NCBI RefSeq assembly: GCF_032050975.1
Contig: NZ_CP116967.1
Span: forward strand, 1,423,001-1,487,000
From: Candidatus Nitrospira allomarina
GTDB taxonomy: Bacteria > Nitrospirota > Nitrospiria > Nitrospirales > UBA8639
Direction of reading: 5' to 3'
DNA: 64,000 nucleotides
Part shown: piece after piece, positions 17,749-26,716 of the stretch
How positions within the stretch are numbered: the stretch's first letter is position 1
Layout: every line of letters begins with the position of its first letter
Made by a program: the position numbers and the translations under genes
The notes under the pieces: generated by a model
What the model saw: only the letters and a program-made list of their open reading frames with translations
What the model was told of the DNA's origin: nothing
Databases searched by the model: none

Positions 17749-18555
17749 AGACACAATTCTCCCAAGCCTTCTTATCCCTCCAATGTGCTGAAGCATCCAT
17801 ATAAATCAAAGCAGGTTTTCCTTGTCATCGGACTCTGGCGTGATGAGAAATTTATTTCTCTCTCGACTCATGCACTAATATGTTTATTCTCTGAAAACAC
17901 AGGCATGGCAAGTGGGAAACAGCGCGCAAGAACGGAAGAAATAATTGACGGTTGGCTTCTGACTGTGATAGAAGTCCTGAACTTTTTTGGGCCCAGGAGA
18001 CCTATGTAGCTCAAAGATTTTTGAAGGGGATAAATAGGGTTGGCAGAGTATTTTCATTGGAAGGAAATGTGAAGGCTCGTGAAAACTGAGGGATGTAGGG
18101 TGTACGCATATGGTGCACTCCGGTCACGTCGTTCTACCTTGAATTCTACTCTGTTAAACCATTTTTCCTATCCGTGTGTTTTATGCTCTTCATAATGTAG
18201 ACCATCGCTTTACGATCGAGGGTTGGATTGTGGAAAGGGCGGGAATGGCTTTGAGCCAGCTGTTGTTTCCGTGCTGGATGCTCGGACAGATGTTTCGAGG
18301 AATGGAAAGCAGATGACATGGATTTAACAAAGTCGATTTCCATTTTGACAATGAAAGCCAGAGGCATCTCTTGGTTATACCATCTGGAGCGTTTGGGTCG
18401 ATTCGGAGAGTGGAGTTTGGCCGGGTTGATACAGGGACGGAGCGAATCTTTTCGCCAAACTTTTGGCAATCATGCCGTGTCGTTCCGTAGTGACTAAGAT
18501 TTTTTGAGGAAGGTCGAATCTGGAAAATCAAGAATCAGGTAAACGAGGGGGAACA
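17749..18555. other. 807-base gap before the respiratory cluster
   Basis: No supportable gene. Frames up to ~110 codons exist on both strands but lack start signals and recognisable motifs. A small hairpin GAGAAA-TTTA-TTTCTC lies near 17845-17860. The end must contain the promoter of the cluster that begins at 18556; no close sigma-70 match was found, which could mean activator or alternative sigma control. Confidence 0.5.
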
Positions 18556-19116
18556 ATGAACGAGTATCAAACAGTAAAAAGCCTTTTAGTGAGTGGTTTG
18601 GCCGTTATGGGCCTTTCGATGTCAGCATGTGGTGGTGGAGAAGGTCCCCCGCAACCGCCTCCTCCTGCTCCACCGGAATATGCGGATAAGCATATGCCGG
18701 CTGGGTATTGGAATAATCCAGAAATTTTGAAAGAGGGAGAGGCCATCTTTACTGGACAACAGAACATTGATGTGAATTGTGCGAGCTGTCACGGAAAAGA
18801 TGGAAAGCCTGTTAAGGCCGGTGCGCGGGATTTCCGTCGGACAGAGCAAATGCAACTTTATTCGGATTCGGTATGGTTTTGGCGAGTGTCTGAGGGAGTT
18901 TCTGGGACAAAAATGAAAGCGTGGAAGAGCAAGCTTTCCGAGGATGCCATATGGAAAGTGGTTGCGTATGAAGCGACGTTTGGGCTCAAGGGCATGGAAT
19001 ATGATGTTGCGAAAAAGCAATGGGTTCCTGCGGGGACAGCCGGGTCAGCGCCTGGAGGTGATGCTCCTGCCGCCGAAGCTCCAGCTGGTGGAGAGGCTGA
19101 AAAAGCGGCAGAGTAA
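18556..19116 (+). CDS. Monoheme cytochrome c lipoprotein
   Basis: 186 residues. A signal with lipobox (GLSMSAC, Cys25) predicts a lipid-anchored periplasmic protein. A Pro-rich linker (PPQPPPPAPP) precedes one cytochrome c domain: CASCH binds heme, and Met in GTKMKAW is a likely sixth ligand. The C-terminus is an Ala/Gly/Glu-rich tail. ATG follows GAGGGGG. It is the first gene of the 18.5-30.0 kb cluster, 38 bases before the CydA-like gene, so it probably moves electrons to or from that complex. Confidence 0.9.
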   Translation: MNEYQTVKSLLVSGLAVMGLSMSACGGGEGPPQPPPPAPPEYADKHMPAGYWNNPEILKEGEAIFTGQQNIDVNCASCHGKDGKPVKAGARDFRRTEQMQLYSDSVWFWRVSEGVSGTKMKAWKSKLSEDAIWKVVAYEATFGLKGMEYDVAKKQWVPAGTAGSAPGGDAPAAEAPAGGEAEKAAE

Positions 19117-19154
19117 TACAGGAATTGAATGAAAAATAAGGAGGGCGGGGACCC

Positions 19155-20870
19155 TTGAATACACTGAATCGAAGTCTATGGATAATTCTAGCGTTGGGCC
19201 TATGCGGTGGGGCTGCTGCCTTTGGGCAAGTTCCGGATGCTCCACTTGTGGACTTTCCTTATTCGGGAAATCGAACGGCGGTGTGGGTCGTCGCTCAACT
19301 TCATATTTTGTTCGCGGCGTTTATATTAGGTGCTCCAATATTTGCGGTGGTAGCAGAGTGGCTGGGATATAAGAATAACGATCCCAAATATGACCGTCTG
19401 GCCAAGGAAGTTATTAAGGTGACGGTCATCTTATACAGCATGACTGCCTTAACCGGAGGGTTGTTTATTTTTGTCCTACTCGGGACGTATCCTGACTTTT
19501 CGACATGGTTGATCAAGCATTTTTTCCTTGTGTTTGCGGTTATCTATCCTCTGTTATTTATCCTTGAAACCATTATCTTGTATACCTACTTCTATTCATG
19601 GGATTCCATGAAAGGAGCGAAGAAAGGACGCCACATCGCTCTTGGTATTCTGTTGAATATTGTGGGAACCGTGACTCTCTTTGTCATTGACGGTCCAACC
19701 TCTTTCATGAATACCCCGGCCAAAGCGGCGGGAGATTTATCATTAGTAGAGTTTATCCAGACCGCCAGTTTGTGGGATAAAATGGCGAATTTTAGCTGGA
19801 TGCCCCTGAACCTTCATCGCCTGGTTGGAAATGTCACGTTTGGTGGGTTTATCGCCGGTCTAATTGCGGCCTATATGTTTATGGGATCAAAAACAGATGA
19901 GGAGCGAGCCTATTACGACTGGATGGGATTTGTGGGTAACATGATCGGGGTAGGGGCGCTTCTGCTTCTTCCGTTCATGGGCTACCTCCTGGCCTATGAG
20001 CTCTGTGACTATGATGCCTCGATTTGTCCCTACATGATGGCTGATCAGTTGTCGATGTTCTTTGAAATGCAAGGTGCCATGGTCGGCCTCATCTTCCTGG
20101 CCAGTAACTATTATATCTGGCTAAGTCTAAAGCGAATACAGGGTGTTGAACAGGTACGGATATCCGGATTTGTGGCGGTAGTGGTGCTGCTCATGCCTGC
20201 CATTATGGGATTTACATGGAAAATGTTCCCTCCGCCTGAATGGCAATCGTTAATTGTCTTAGTGATAATAGTCGTCCTCCCTATGATTCTTGCTAAAGTT
20301 CCTGGTCTCAAGAACTTCACGGTATCGGCATTTACCATGATCAAAGTTGGCTTTTTGATGATTGTGGTGGCCGATGCGATTTGGATGACCCCTCATGGTT
20401 TCGTCCCGACCCAAGGGCTGGCCACCGAGGAAGTCGAGCTGCCTTCTTGGGCAAGTGAATTAGCGCTCATGCCGGCAAAGAATGCTGCAGCCTTTACTCT
20501 CGTATTCCTGACTGTGGTCAATTATCTGCTTTATAACCGCGCCATTAAGCGAGGGACGATTGTATGGGGGAAAATTGATTTTGCGTCCCAGTTCGTCCTC
20601 ATATTTCTGGCTTTTAGCGCCATTTGGACAATGGGCCTCATGGGGGCGGTACGCTCGTTAACTCGTAAATATTATCATGTCTATAACCTCGTTCCCGATT
20701 TTACTCCTGAAGCGTTTACGCCGACTCTGGCCTACTCGGCCTGGTGGATAACGGGGGTGACTATCGTGTTTTACGCTGTCGTAAGTTTTGCCATCCTTGT
20801 CACGCTGAGAGCGGGAAGTCCGAAGCCGGCTACGTCATTGGCATCGTCAGTACCGGTTGAAGCTAAATGA
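19155..20870 (+). CDS. Cytochrome bd oxidase subunit I-like protein, copy A
   Basis: 571 residues, TTG start nine bases after AAGGAGGG. An N-terminal signal-like segment is followed by many membrane helices. CydA features: His50 in QLHILFAAFILG (matching E. coli His19, heme b595), Glu138 in FILETIILYTYFYSWD (matching Glu107) and His221 in NLHRLVGNV (matching His186, heme b558). The position of E. coli Glu99 holds a non-acidic residue, and the GRQPW Q-loop motif is absent; the region reads VADAIWMTPH (Trp410-His414). No cydB accompanies it. It could be a bd-like terminal oxidase, as proposed for Nitrospira, or a quinone/heme subunit of a composite complex. Confidence 0.85.
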   Translation: MNTLNRSLWIILALGLCGGAAAFGQVPDAPLVDFPYSGNRTAVWVVAQLHILFAAFILGAPIFAVVAEWLGYKNNDPKYDRLAKEVIKVTVILYSMTALTGGLFIFVLLGTYPDFSTWLIKHFFLVFAVIYPLLFILETIILYTYFYSWDSMKGAKKGRHIALGILLNIVGTVTLFVIDGPTSFMNTPAKAAGDLSLVEFIQTASLWDKMANFSWMPLNLHRLVGNVTFGGFIAGLIAAYMFMGSKTDEERAYYDWMGFVGNMIGVGALLLLPFMGYLLAYELCDYDASICPYMMADQLSMFFEMQGAMVGLIFLASNYYIWLSLKRIQGVEQVRISGFVAVVVLLMPAIMGFTWKMFPPPEWQSLIVLVIIVVLPMILAKVPGLKNFTVSAFTMIKVGFLMIVVADAIWMTPHGFVPTQGLATEEVELPSWASELALMPAKNAAAFTLVFLTVVNYLLYNRAIKRGTIVWGKIDFASQFVLIFLAFSAIWTMGLMGAVRSLTRKYYHVYNLVPDFTPEAFTPTLAYSAWWITGVTIVFYAVVSFAILVTLRAGSPKPATSLASSVPVEAK

Positions 20871-20894
20871 GTAGGTTGAAAAAAGAGGAAACAA

Positions 20895-21707
20895 ATGGCT
20901 AACCAGAGTTTTGCCAAGAGTGTCATGAAGAAGACCGCCGTGGGGGTCATTATTGGGCTGTTGTTGGTGGTGGGCGCTAAATACACCCATTTCCCACCAG
21001 TCTTTCAGATCATGTTTTTTCTTTACGCGATACTAGGGGCTTTGGTGTTCATTCTTTTAGATGCTCCAGCGATGAAACGGTTGGAAGGTGTGAAGGCGGT
21101 GGGGGCGTTGGTGGTATTTTACCTCCTGCTTTCTGGTCTCTATATCGCCGGAGCGTCGATTCTGCCACAGTTTGACCCGGAGGATGAGAAGGGAAAAATT
21201 GAAAAAGTTTTGAAACTTCGCCGGGCCCAAACAGAGCAAGGGAAGGCCGATGAATTAATTGCCAGGGCAAAGGAATTGGATGAACGGGCTAAAGCTATTT
21301 CGAAGCAACTGAGTTCTTTAGGTGCTGATGCTAAAGTTGAGGTGGCGGTTGCAACCAGTGGAGGCGGGGGTGGAGCAGCCTCCGGCGATCTCGTGGCCAT
21401 TGGGAAAGAACAATGGGAACTACAAGAATGTTATAACTGCCATAAGCTGTATGGACAAGGTGGGAAAAAACGTGGGCCTGAGATGGATAATATCGGTAAT
21501 CTTATGACCGTTGAACAGTTGAAAGAAAAGATTATTGATCCAAAGAGTTGGAAAGCAGAAGGGTTCGATAAGGATTACGATAAAGGGAAAATGCCTGATA
21601 AGTATAAAGATCTCATGTTCCCACAAGAAATTGATGCGCTTGTTGCCTTTCTTGCCTCGTTAAAAGACGAGTCAGTTAAAACTCCGAAGCCAATAAAAAT
21701 GAATTAA
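20895..21707 (+). CDS. Membrane-anchored cytochrome c with coiled-coil linker
   Basis: 270 residues. Three hydrophobic segments fill the first ~90 residues, then a charged helical linker (about 95-145, rich in Ala, Lys, Glu), a Gly run (GGGGG at ~156-160) and a C-terminal cytochrome c domain with CYNCH (Cys179, Cys182, His183). Starts 24 bases after the CydA-like gene and 25 before the Rieske gene, so it is a likely subunit of the same complex. Its membrane part resembles that of the cytochrome at 27383-28111 in layout (a DAPAM/SAPSL turn between helices), hinting at duplication. Confidence 0.88.
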   Translation: MANQSFAKSVMKKTAVGVIIGLLLVVGAKYTHFPPVFQIMFFLYAILGALVFILLDAPAMKRLEGVKAVGALVVFYLLLSGLYIAGASILPQFDPEDEKGKIEKVLKLRRAQTEQGKADELIARAKELDERAKAISKQLSSLGADAKVEVAVATSGGGGGAASGDLVAIGKEQWELQECYNCHKLYGQGGKKRGPEMDNIGNLMTVEQLKEKIIDPKSWKAEGFDKDYDKGKMPDKYKDLMFPQEIDALVAFLASLKDESVKTPKPIKMN

Positions 21708-21732
21708 TCAACATCTGAGGTTTTTCCTGGCT

Positions 21733-22677
21733 ATGCAACCAAAATTGACAGCAAAAGCATTGTGTGCGAACAAGGAAGTCGGGAAGATTTCTAAGGTTAT
21801 TGTTGATCCACTTTCCCACGAAATCAGCCATATCATCGTTCAAGAATTGAATGGCCACGGTGCGCAACGCCAGATTCCTATTGACCAAATTCAGGAAGTA
21901 GTGAGCGAGGAGGAAATTGTCCTTCGGTGTTCACCCGAAGAATTCGGTCAATTTCCCGTACTGGAGCGAGATCAGTATGTGACGATTAAGGAAGTTGAAA
22001 TTGCCCATTTGGAGGATCATTTGCATGTTGAACCTGGGGAGATTTTGGTCCCTCTTCCACGATTGGAGCAAGGGGTACCCAGGCGCACATTTTTTACCAA
22101 TATGACACATGCGATTGGGACCTTAATTGCCCTGCCCTTAGTGTTTCCTGTGTTGAAGTATCTCATGAAACCCATGTTCAAACCCTACGATAATGCCTGG
22201 TTTTCCGTGGGCAACGTAAAGAAGGTGAATAAAGAGAATATTGGCTTCCAATTTAAATTTACCCGTGGATTTAAAGAAGCCTTTATGCCAGAGCAACAGA
22301 TTGAGAAAAATATTTGGGTGGTCAAGGCGACTCCGGCCGTACAACAAGCCGTATACGAGGGAAATGATAAGAAGTTTTATGATGATAAGGGGGATGTCAT
22401 TTGGGTTAACAAGTCAAATTCTCCCTATATCGGCTACTCTGGGAAATGTCCCCATTTGGGTTGTGGGTATAAATGGAGGAAAACAAAAAACTTTCCAGAT
22501 GGGGTGTTTTTGTGCCCTTGTCATCTGAGTATTTATGACGAAGCTGGAAAAGTTATCGACGGGCCGGCACCGAGACCGCTTGATGTACTTCCTCTGAAAG
22601 TTGATGCCGGTGGAGAAGTGAAGATCATTGATGTTGAGTATAAAGCCGGGGTTAATAACCAAATTCGGCTTCTGTAA
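21733..22677 (+). CDS. Rieske [2Fe-2S] protein with N-terminal PRC-barrel-like domain
   Basis: 314 residues. Residues 1-~110 form a PRC-barrel-like region (GKISKVIVDPLSHEISHIIV, then IPIDQIQEV). An internal twin-arginine motif (PRRTFF, Arg117-Arg118) precedes the membrane anchor (~128-145), so the N-terminal domain should stay in the cytoplasm while the cluster domain is exported by Tat. Cluster ligands: Cys239/His241 (CPHLGC) and Cys261/His264 (CPCH), with Cys244-Cys263 for the disulfide. The second box continues LSIYD instead of the usual GS. It is followed by cytochrome b, so it belongs to a bc1/b6f-type quinol-cytochrome c reductase. Confidence 0.92.
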   Translation: MQPKLTAKALCANKEVGKISKVIVDPLSHEISHIIVQELNGHGAQRQIPIDQIQEVVSEEEIVLRCSPEEFGQFPVLERDQYVTIKEVEIAHLEDHLHVEPGEILVPLPRLEQGVPRRTFFTNMTHAIGTLIALPLVFPVLKYLMKPMFKPYDNAWFSVGNVKKVNKENIGFQFKFTRGFKEAFMPEQQIEKNIWVVKATPAVQQAVYEGNDKKFYDDKGDVIWVNKSNSPYIGYSGKCPHLGCGYKWRKTKNFPDGVFLCPCHLSIYDEAGKVIDGPAPRPLDVLPLKVDAGGEVKIIDVEYKAGVNNQIRLL

Positions 22678-22705
22678 AAGCCTAGGATGGAATGGTGAAA
22701 GGCGC

Positions 22706-23818
22706 ATGAAGGAAGACAGTCAAGTCGCAAGTCAACAAAACGCTTTCGAAAAGGTTGTTGAATTTGTTGATGAGCGTGTAGGTCTGAAGAATATACAGGC
22801 CAAAATGCTGAATGAGCCAATTCCTGGTGGTTCTCGCTGGGCCTATGCTTTTGGCTCCGTATTGCTATTTATCTTTGTTCTTCAAGTTGTCACGGGGATA
22901 CTGCTGATGTTCTATTATGTCCCCAGTACCGATCACGCTTACGCAAGTACACAATATATTATACACGAAGTGGACTATGGGTGGTTTCTTCTGAGCTACC
23001 ATTTTTGGGGATCATCTGCCATGGTAGTGATGGTCTTCGCGCATATGTCCCAAGTATTTTTATGGGGTGCCTATAAAAAACCCAGAGAACTGGTCTGGTT
23101 AGTCGGCTTGGCTTTATTTGGCATTGTGATGGGTTTTGGTTTTACAGGTTATCTCCTCCCATGGGATCAACGCGCATACTGGGCAACGGTGGTTGGCGTA
23201 GAAATCATGGATAAAACTCCAATTGTAGGGGATTTTTTGGCTCGTTTTCTTAAGGGGGGTCCCACTCCAGGGCAAATGACCTTAAGCCGGTTTTTTGTTA
23301 TTCATGTCATGGTCTTGCCGGCTGCCTTAGCGGGGCTGGCTGGCCTTCATATTTTTCTTTTTAGAAAGGCTGGGCCCGCAGGTCCGTTTAGAGGCACACC
23401 AGAGGAAATTAAGGCCAAAACGGATTACTTTTTCCCGCGTCAAATCTGGAAAGATATTGTGGCCATGGCCACAGTTTTTTTAATCATTTGCTCCCTTGCT
23501 TTCATTGAGCCAGTCGTGTTGCTGGAACAAGCGACTCCGGATCCCGGCGATTATCATCCTGAGCCAGAGTGGTATTTCTTGTTCTTGTTTCAGTTGCTTC
23601 GATTGAAAATTTTTGGCGGGGAGTTTGGCCAATTTCTTGGAGCTATGGCCATACCAGGGGCATTTATGGCGTTTTTAGCGGCCCTGCCTTTTTTGGACAC
23701 AAGTTCGGAGCGAAATATCTTTAAGCGGCCAATGGCTCTTATTGGTTGGACGGTGATTATGGTTTTTATTCTGGTGTTTACCGTGTCAGCCATTATAAAC
23801 CGCCACTTTTTAGACTAA
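22706..23818 (+). CDS. Cytochrome b of a bc1-type complex
   Basis: 370 residues from ATG 22706, 28 bases after the Rieske stop; an open extension to 22628 would overlap the Rieske gene and lacks family residues. Heme ligands: a His pair in YHFWGSSAMVVMVFAHMSQ and another in IHVMVLPAALAGLAGLH. The PEWY motif of the quinol oxidation site is present (HPEPEWYFLFLFQLL), so the b6-like and subunit IV-like parts are in one chain. Shorter than mitochondrial cytochrome b by one or two helices. With the Rieske protein it forms the quinol-oxidising core of the cluster. Confidence 0.94.
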   Translation: MKEDSQVASQQNAFEKVVEFVDERVGLKNIQAKMLNEPIPGGSRWAYAFGSVLLFIFVLQVVTGILLMFYYVPSTDHAYASTQYIIHEVDYGWFLLSYHFWGSSAMVVMVFAHMSQVFLWGAYKKPRELVWLVGLALFGIVMGFGFTGYLLPWDQRAYWATVVGVEIMDKTPIVGDFLARFLKGGPTPGQMTLSRFFVIHVMVLPAALAGLAGLHIFLFRKAGPAGPFRGTPEEIKAKTDYFFPRQIWKDIVAMATVFLIICSLAFIEPVVLLEQATPDPGDYHPEPEWYFLFLFQLLRLKIFGGEFGQFLGAMAIPGAFMAFLAALPFLDTSSERNIFKRPMALIGWTVIMVFILVFTVSAIINRHFLD

Positions 23819-23831
23819 TCTCTGGGAACAT

Positions 23832-24728
23832 ATGTCAAATACGAAGTTAGGGCTTTTAGTTTTCTGGCCTACATTCTGGACCGGGTTTCCAATAAAGATG
23901 GTGGTTGCCTTATTGTTGCTAGCGGCACATATGCATCCATGGGAGGGAAGCGGACTTTTTCTATTGTTACTTGTCTCCATACCCGTAGATATTTGGGCTC
24001 TTGGTTTATGTGCGAGAACCGTATTTATCGATAGGTTAAAGGTTAATCCGAAACCAGGTTTTGGTCTTCATCTTTGGATCCGATGGGTAGCCTTTAGTGC
24101 TCTGGCATTACCACTCATCATGATCGTGGTGTCCGCAGTGACGGAAACCGCTCAGTCGGTGGTTTCCAGTATTGTTGAATCAATTAAAGAGAATATATTC
24201 GTCATTCCCGTCGCTGAACAGATTAGTCTTGAGCTGGTGATGTGGGGGAGTGTGTCGTCTATTGTTCTTATTCTTTGTATATTAGGGTGGTTGTATGGCC
24301 TAGGGTGGCTTGCTCAACCATTTGTAAGAAATGCGACACCGGTAAAAGGGTCAGCAGTGGACCAGGCTAGTTTCTGGGACAGCTTACGTATACCATCGGA
24401 CCAGCCTCTTCTCCTAACCGCATTTACCGGGGCGGGGGTAGTACTCGTGTTTCTCTTTTGGGTTCTCCTGCCTCCTACAACACCACACCCACATGAAGAA
24501 TATGTCTATACTTTTGAAAAAAAAGGAGTGGTCAAAGTTGAGCCCCAAAAGGTATTGAAGGAAGCGGAGCAAGTTCTGGCCAACGCGGAACTTGTGGTGA
24601 GTAAGCTTCAGGAGGAAAAGTCTGGAGATACAAAAACGTCTTTAGAAGCTGGCGAAATTTCACCTAAGGCCATACCGGAAAATAAGACTGACAAGCGACC
24701 TTCAGTAGAGGATGGGGGGAAACCCTAG
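23832..24728 (+). CDS. Integral membrane protein of unknown function
   Basis: 298 residues with about five hydrophobic helices: ~20-35, ~40-60, ~85-105, ~135-155 and ~195-215. After the last helix comes PPTTPHPHEEYVYTFEKKG and a charged C-terminal tail likely outside the membrane. No cofactor motif (no CxxCH, no paired heme histidines in helices) is clear, although His residues in LAAHMHPWEG and PPTTPHPHEE could bind metal. I do not recognise a family. It starts 13 bases after cytochrome b and ends 65 bases before CydA-like B, so it is probably a structural subunit bridging them. Confidence 0.8.
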   Translation: MSNTKLGLLVFWPTFWTGFPIKMVVALLLLAAHMHPWEGSGLFLLLLVSIPVDIWALGLCARTVFIDRLKVNPKPGFGLHLWIRWVAFSALALPLIMIVVSAVTETAQSVVSSIVESIKENIFVIPVAEQISLELVMWGSVSSIVLILCILGWLYGLGWLAQPFVRNATPVKGSAVDQASFWDSLRIPSDQPLLLTAFTGAGVVLVFLFWVLLPPTTPHPHEEYVYTFEKKGVVKVEPQKVLKEAEQVLANAELVVSKLQEEKSGDTKTSLEAGEISPKAIPENKTDKRPSVEDGGKP

Positions 24729-24793
24729 ACAAGGTTTGTGGGCTCTGGTGAGGAGCCTTGAACAAAATAATGAACGATCGAAGGGGGGCCAGA

Positions 24794-26656
24794 ATGACAT
24801 CGGCCGGCCAATTACGACATGCAACCGTTGTGCAAGGAATGAATAGAATGCCTGGATTGCTTAAATTTGGAAGTTTTTTGGCCCTTCTCTTTCTCCCGGC
24901 TTTGGCCATGGCGGCTGGAGGTGCGGAAATTCAGGCCATGTCGGTTGAATATCGGGATGTACCTGGAATCGGTAGCCGTAACCTGGTATGGGTGGTCGCC
25001 CAGCAACACCTGCTGCTGGCTGGGTTCGTTTTAGGTGTTCCGATTTTTGCCTGGATATGCGAGTTGGTGGGATGGAAAACCAAAGAACAACGGTATGACA
25101 AGCTCGCCAAAGAGTTTACAAAGCTCCTAACTTCAGCATATGCCACCACCGCCCTCTTCGGCGGAATCCTTCTGTTCCTTCTGATCGGACTCTATCCAAA
25201 GTTGATGGCCTACCTGACTGATATGTTTTTCCCTTCCTTCCTTGTCTATTGTCTACTCTTCTTATTGGAAACGGCTACCCTGTATATGTATTGGTATGGG
25301 TGGGATTATATGCAGGGAAATAAAAAGACTTTCCATCTTTTTTTAGGTTTTCTTTTAAATCTTTTTGCCCTCGGAATCATGATCGTCCCTAACTCATGGG
25401 CAACCTTTCAGGCTAGTCCTGTGGTGGTAGGGGATGGAGATGCTTGGGCTAGGGCCTGGATGGCTATGCAAAACCCAACCTGGTGGCCTGTCAATATCCA
25501 TAGATTGATCGCCAACGTGGTGTTGGGTGGATTTATAGTCGGAGCGTATGCGGGTGTCCGCTATTTACTCGCGGTATCACGTGAAGAGCGGGAGCACTAC
25601 GATTGGATGGGGTATGTCGGGAATTTTATTGGTGTGTTTGGTATGTTACCTCTCCCATTTGCCGGCTATTGGCTTATGCGGGAGGTCTACCAATACAACC
25701 AACAAATGGGGATTACCCTTATGGGTGGTTTCTTGGCATGGCTGTTTATCCTTCAGGCTATGCTCATTGGAGTGCTTTTCCTCGGAGCCAACTATTATTT
25801 TTGGTTGGGAATTACCCACCGAATTCCAGGGTCTGAAAACCAATATAAAAAACCGGTTATGGGGATGTTGATCGTCCTGTTATTGTGCCTTGGTGTGTGG
25901 ATGACTCCGCATTCCTTAGTGGCGAGCTTGGCGGAAGCACAAAAAATGGGTGGTACCCACCATCCTTTACTCGGGGTGTTCGGGGTGATGTCCGCAAAAA
26001 TGACCGTGTCCAATATCATGATCCTCGTAACGTTTATGAGTTTCATTATGTATTGGCGGGCGGGAAAACAAGAAACCGCAGGATGGGCCAAAGCTGCCAA
26101 GGCTATTATGGGAGGCTTACTGGTTATCGCAGGTATCGCCGTCGTGGTGCTTGGGGTATGGGGATATTTTGTCCCAGCCATTATCCGTATTAATTATTTC
26201 TCGGTTGCCCAGGTGTTAATTGTGCTGTTCATCATGGTTACGTTCACCCCATTAACCGCTTTGTTAATGAAAAGTGCTAAAACGACAACGGAAATGGTGT
26301 GGGGAAAAATGCCAATTCGAGCAGGATATAGCTTGGTGCTAAATGCAGTGATGGTGATTTTGCTCATGTCCCTAATGGGATATGCACGATCATCATCTCG
26401 GGTGCACTGGCACATTTATGGCGTCATGAGAGATACCTCGGATTATGCTTATTCACCTGCGCTAGGGTATGCGGCGGCATTTATGTCCCTTAATACATTT
26501 GTATTTTGCCTGATCGTCGCGTTTATATTTTGGGTGGCGACCTTGGGTGATAAGGCCAAATCTCAGCCACCAAAGGGATCTGCCATGGAGATTCCTGGCC
26601 ACACCGCTCCGGCAATGGCTGGTGGTGCACCGAGCTCAGGGGAAAAGCTTGAATAG
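24794..26656 (+). CDS. Cytochrome bd oxidase subunit I-like protein, copy B
   Basis: 620 residues from ATG 24794 (AAGGGGGG five bases upstream); a TTG at 24758 would add 12. A cleavable-looking signal (FLALLFLPALAMAAGG) precedes the helices. CydA ligands counted from 24794: His72 (QQHLLLAGFVLG, b595-type), Glu159 (FLLETATLYMYWYGWD), His236 (NIHRLIANV, b558-type). As in copy A the second channel Glu and GRQPW are missing and the motif WMTPH (369-373) appears. The segment before WMTPH is LLLCLGV, with no acidic residue where E. coli has Glu445. It is a divergent paralogue of 19155-20870, also without cydB. Confidence 0.85.
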   Translation: MTSAGQLRHATVVQGMNRMPGLLKFGSFLALLFLPALAMAAGGAEIQAMSVEYRDVPGIGSRNLVWVVAQQHLLLAGFVLGVPIFAWICELVGWKTKEQRYDKLAKEFTKLLTSAYATTALFGGILLFLLIGLYPKLMAYLTDMFFPSFLVYCLLFLLETATLYMYWYGWDYMQGNKKTFHLFLGFLLNLFALGIMIVPNSWATFQASPVVVGDGDAWARAWMAMQNPTWWPVNIHRLIANVVLGGFIVGAYAGVRYLLAVSREEREHYDWMGYVGNFIGVFGMLPLPFAGYWLMREVYQYNQQMGITLMGGFLAWLFILQAMLIGVLFLGANYYFWLGITHRIPGSENQYKKPVMGMLIVLLLCLGVWMTPHSLVASLAEAQKMGGTHHPLLGVFGVMSAKMTVSNIMILVTFMSFIMYWRAGKQETAGWAKAAKAIMGGLLVIAGIAVVVLGVWGYFVPAIIRINYFSVAQVLIVLFIMVTFTPLTALLMKSAKTTTEMVWGKMPIRAGYSLVLNAVMVILLMSLMGYARSSSRVHWHIYGVMRDTSDYAYSPALGYAAAFMSLNTFVFCLIVAFIFWVATLGDKAKSQPPKGSAMEIPGHTAPAMAGGAPSSGEKLE

Positions 26657-26716
26657 GGATGGAATAAGAGAAAGATTCAAGAGCTATACATCTTTGAAAA
26701 GCATGGGTGAGGAAAC

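Noticed and set aside
18146-18531. Overlapping - strand frames of 107-113 codons before the cytochrome cluster
   Set aside because: Composition is low-complexity Ser/Lys/His-rich, no start signal, no motif; the + strand of the same stretch is broken by stops. Treated as non-coding.
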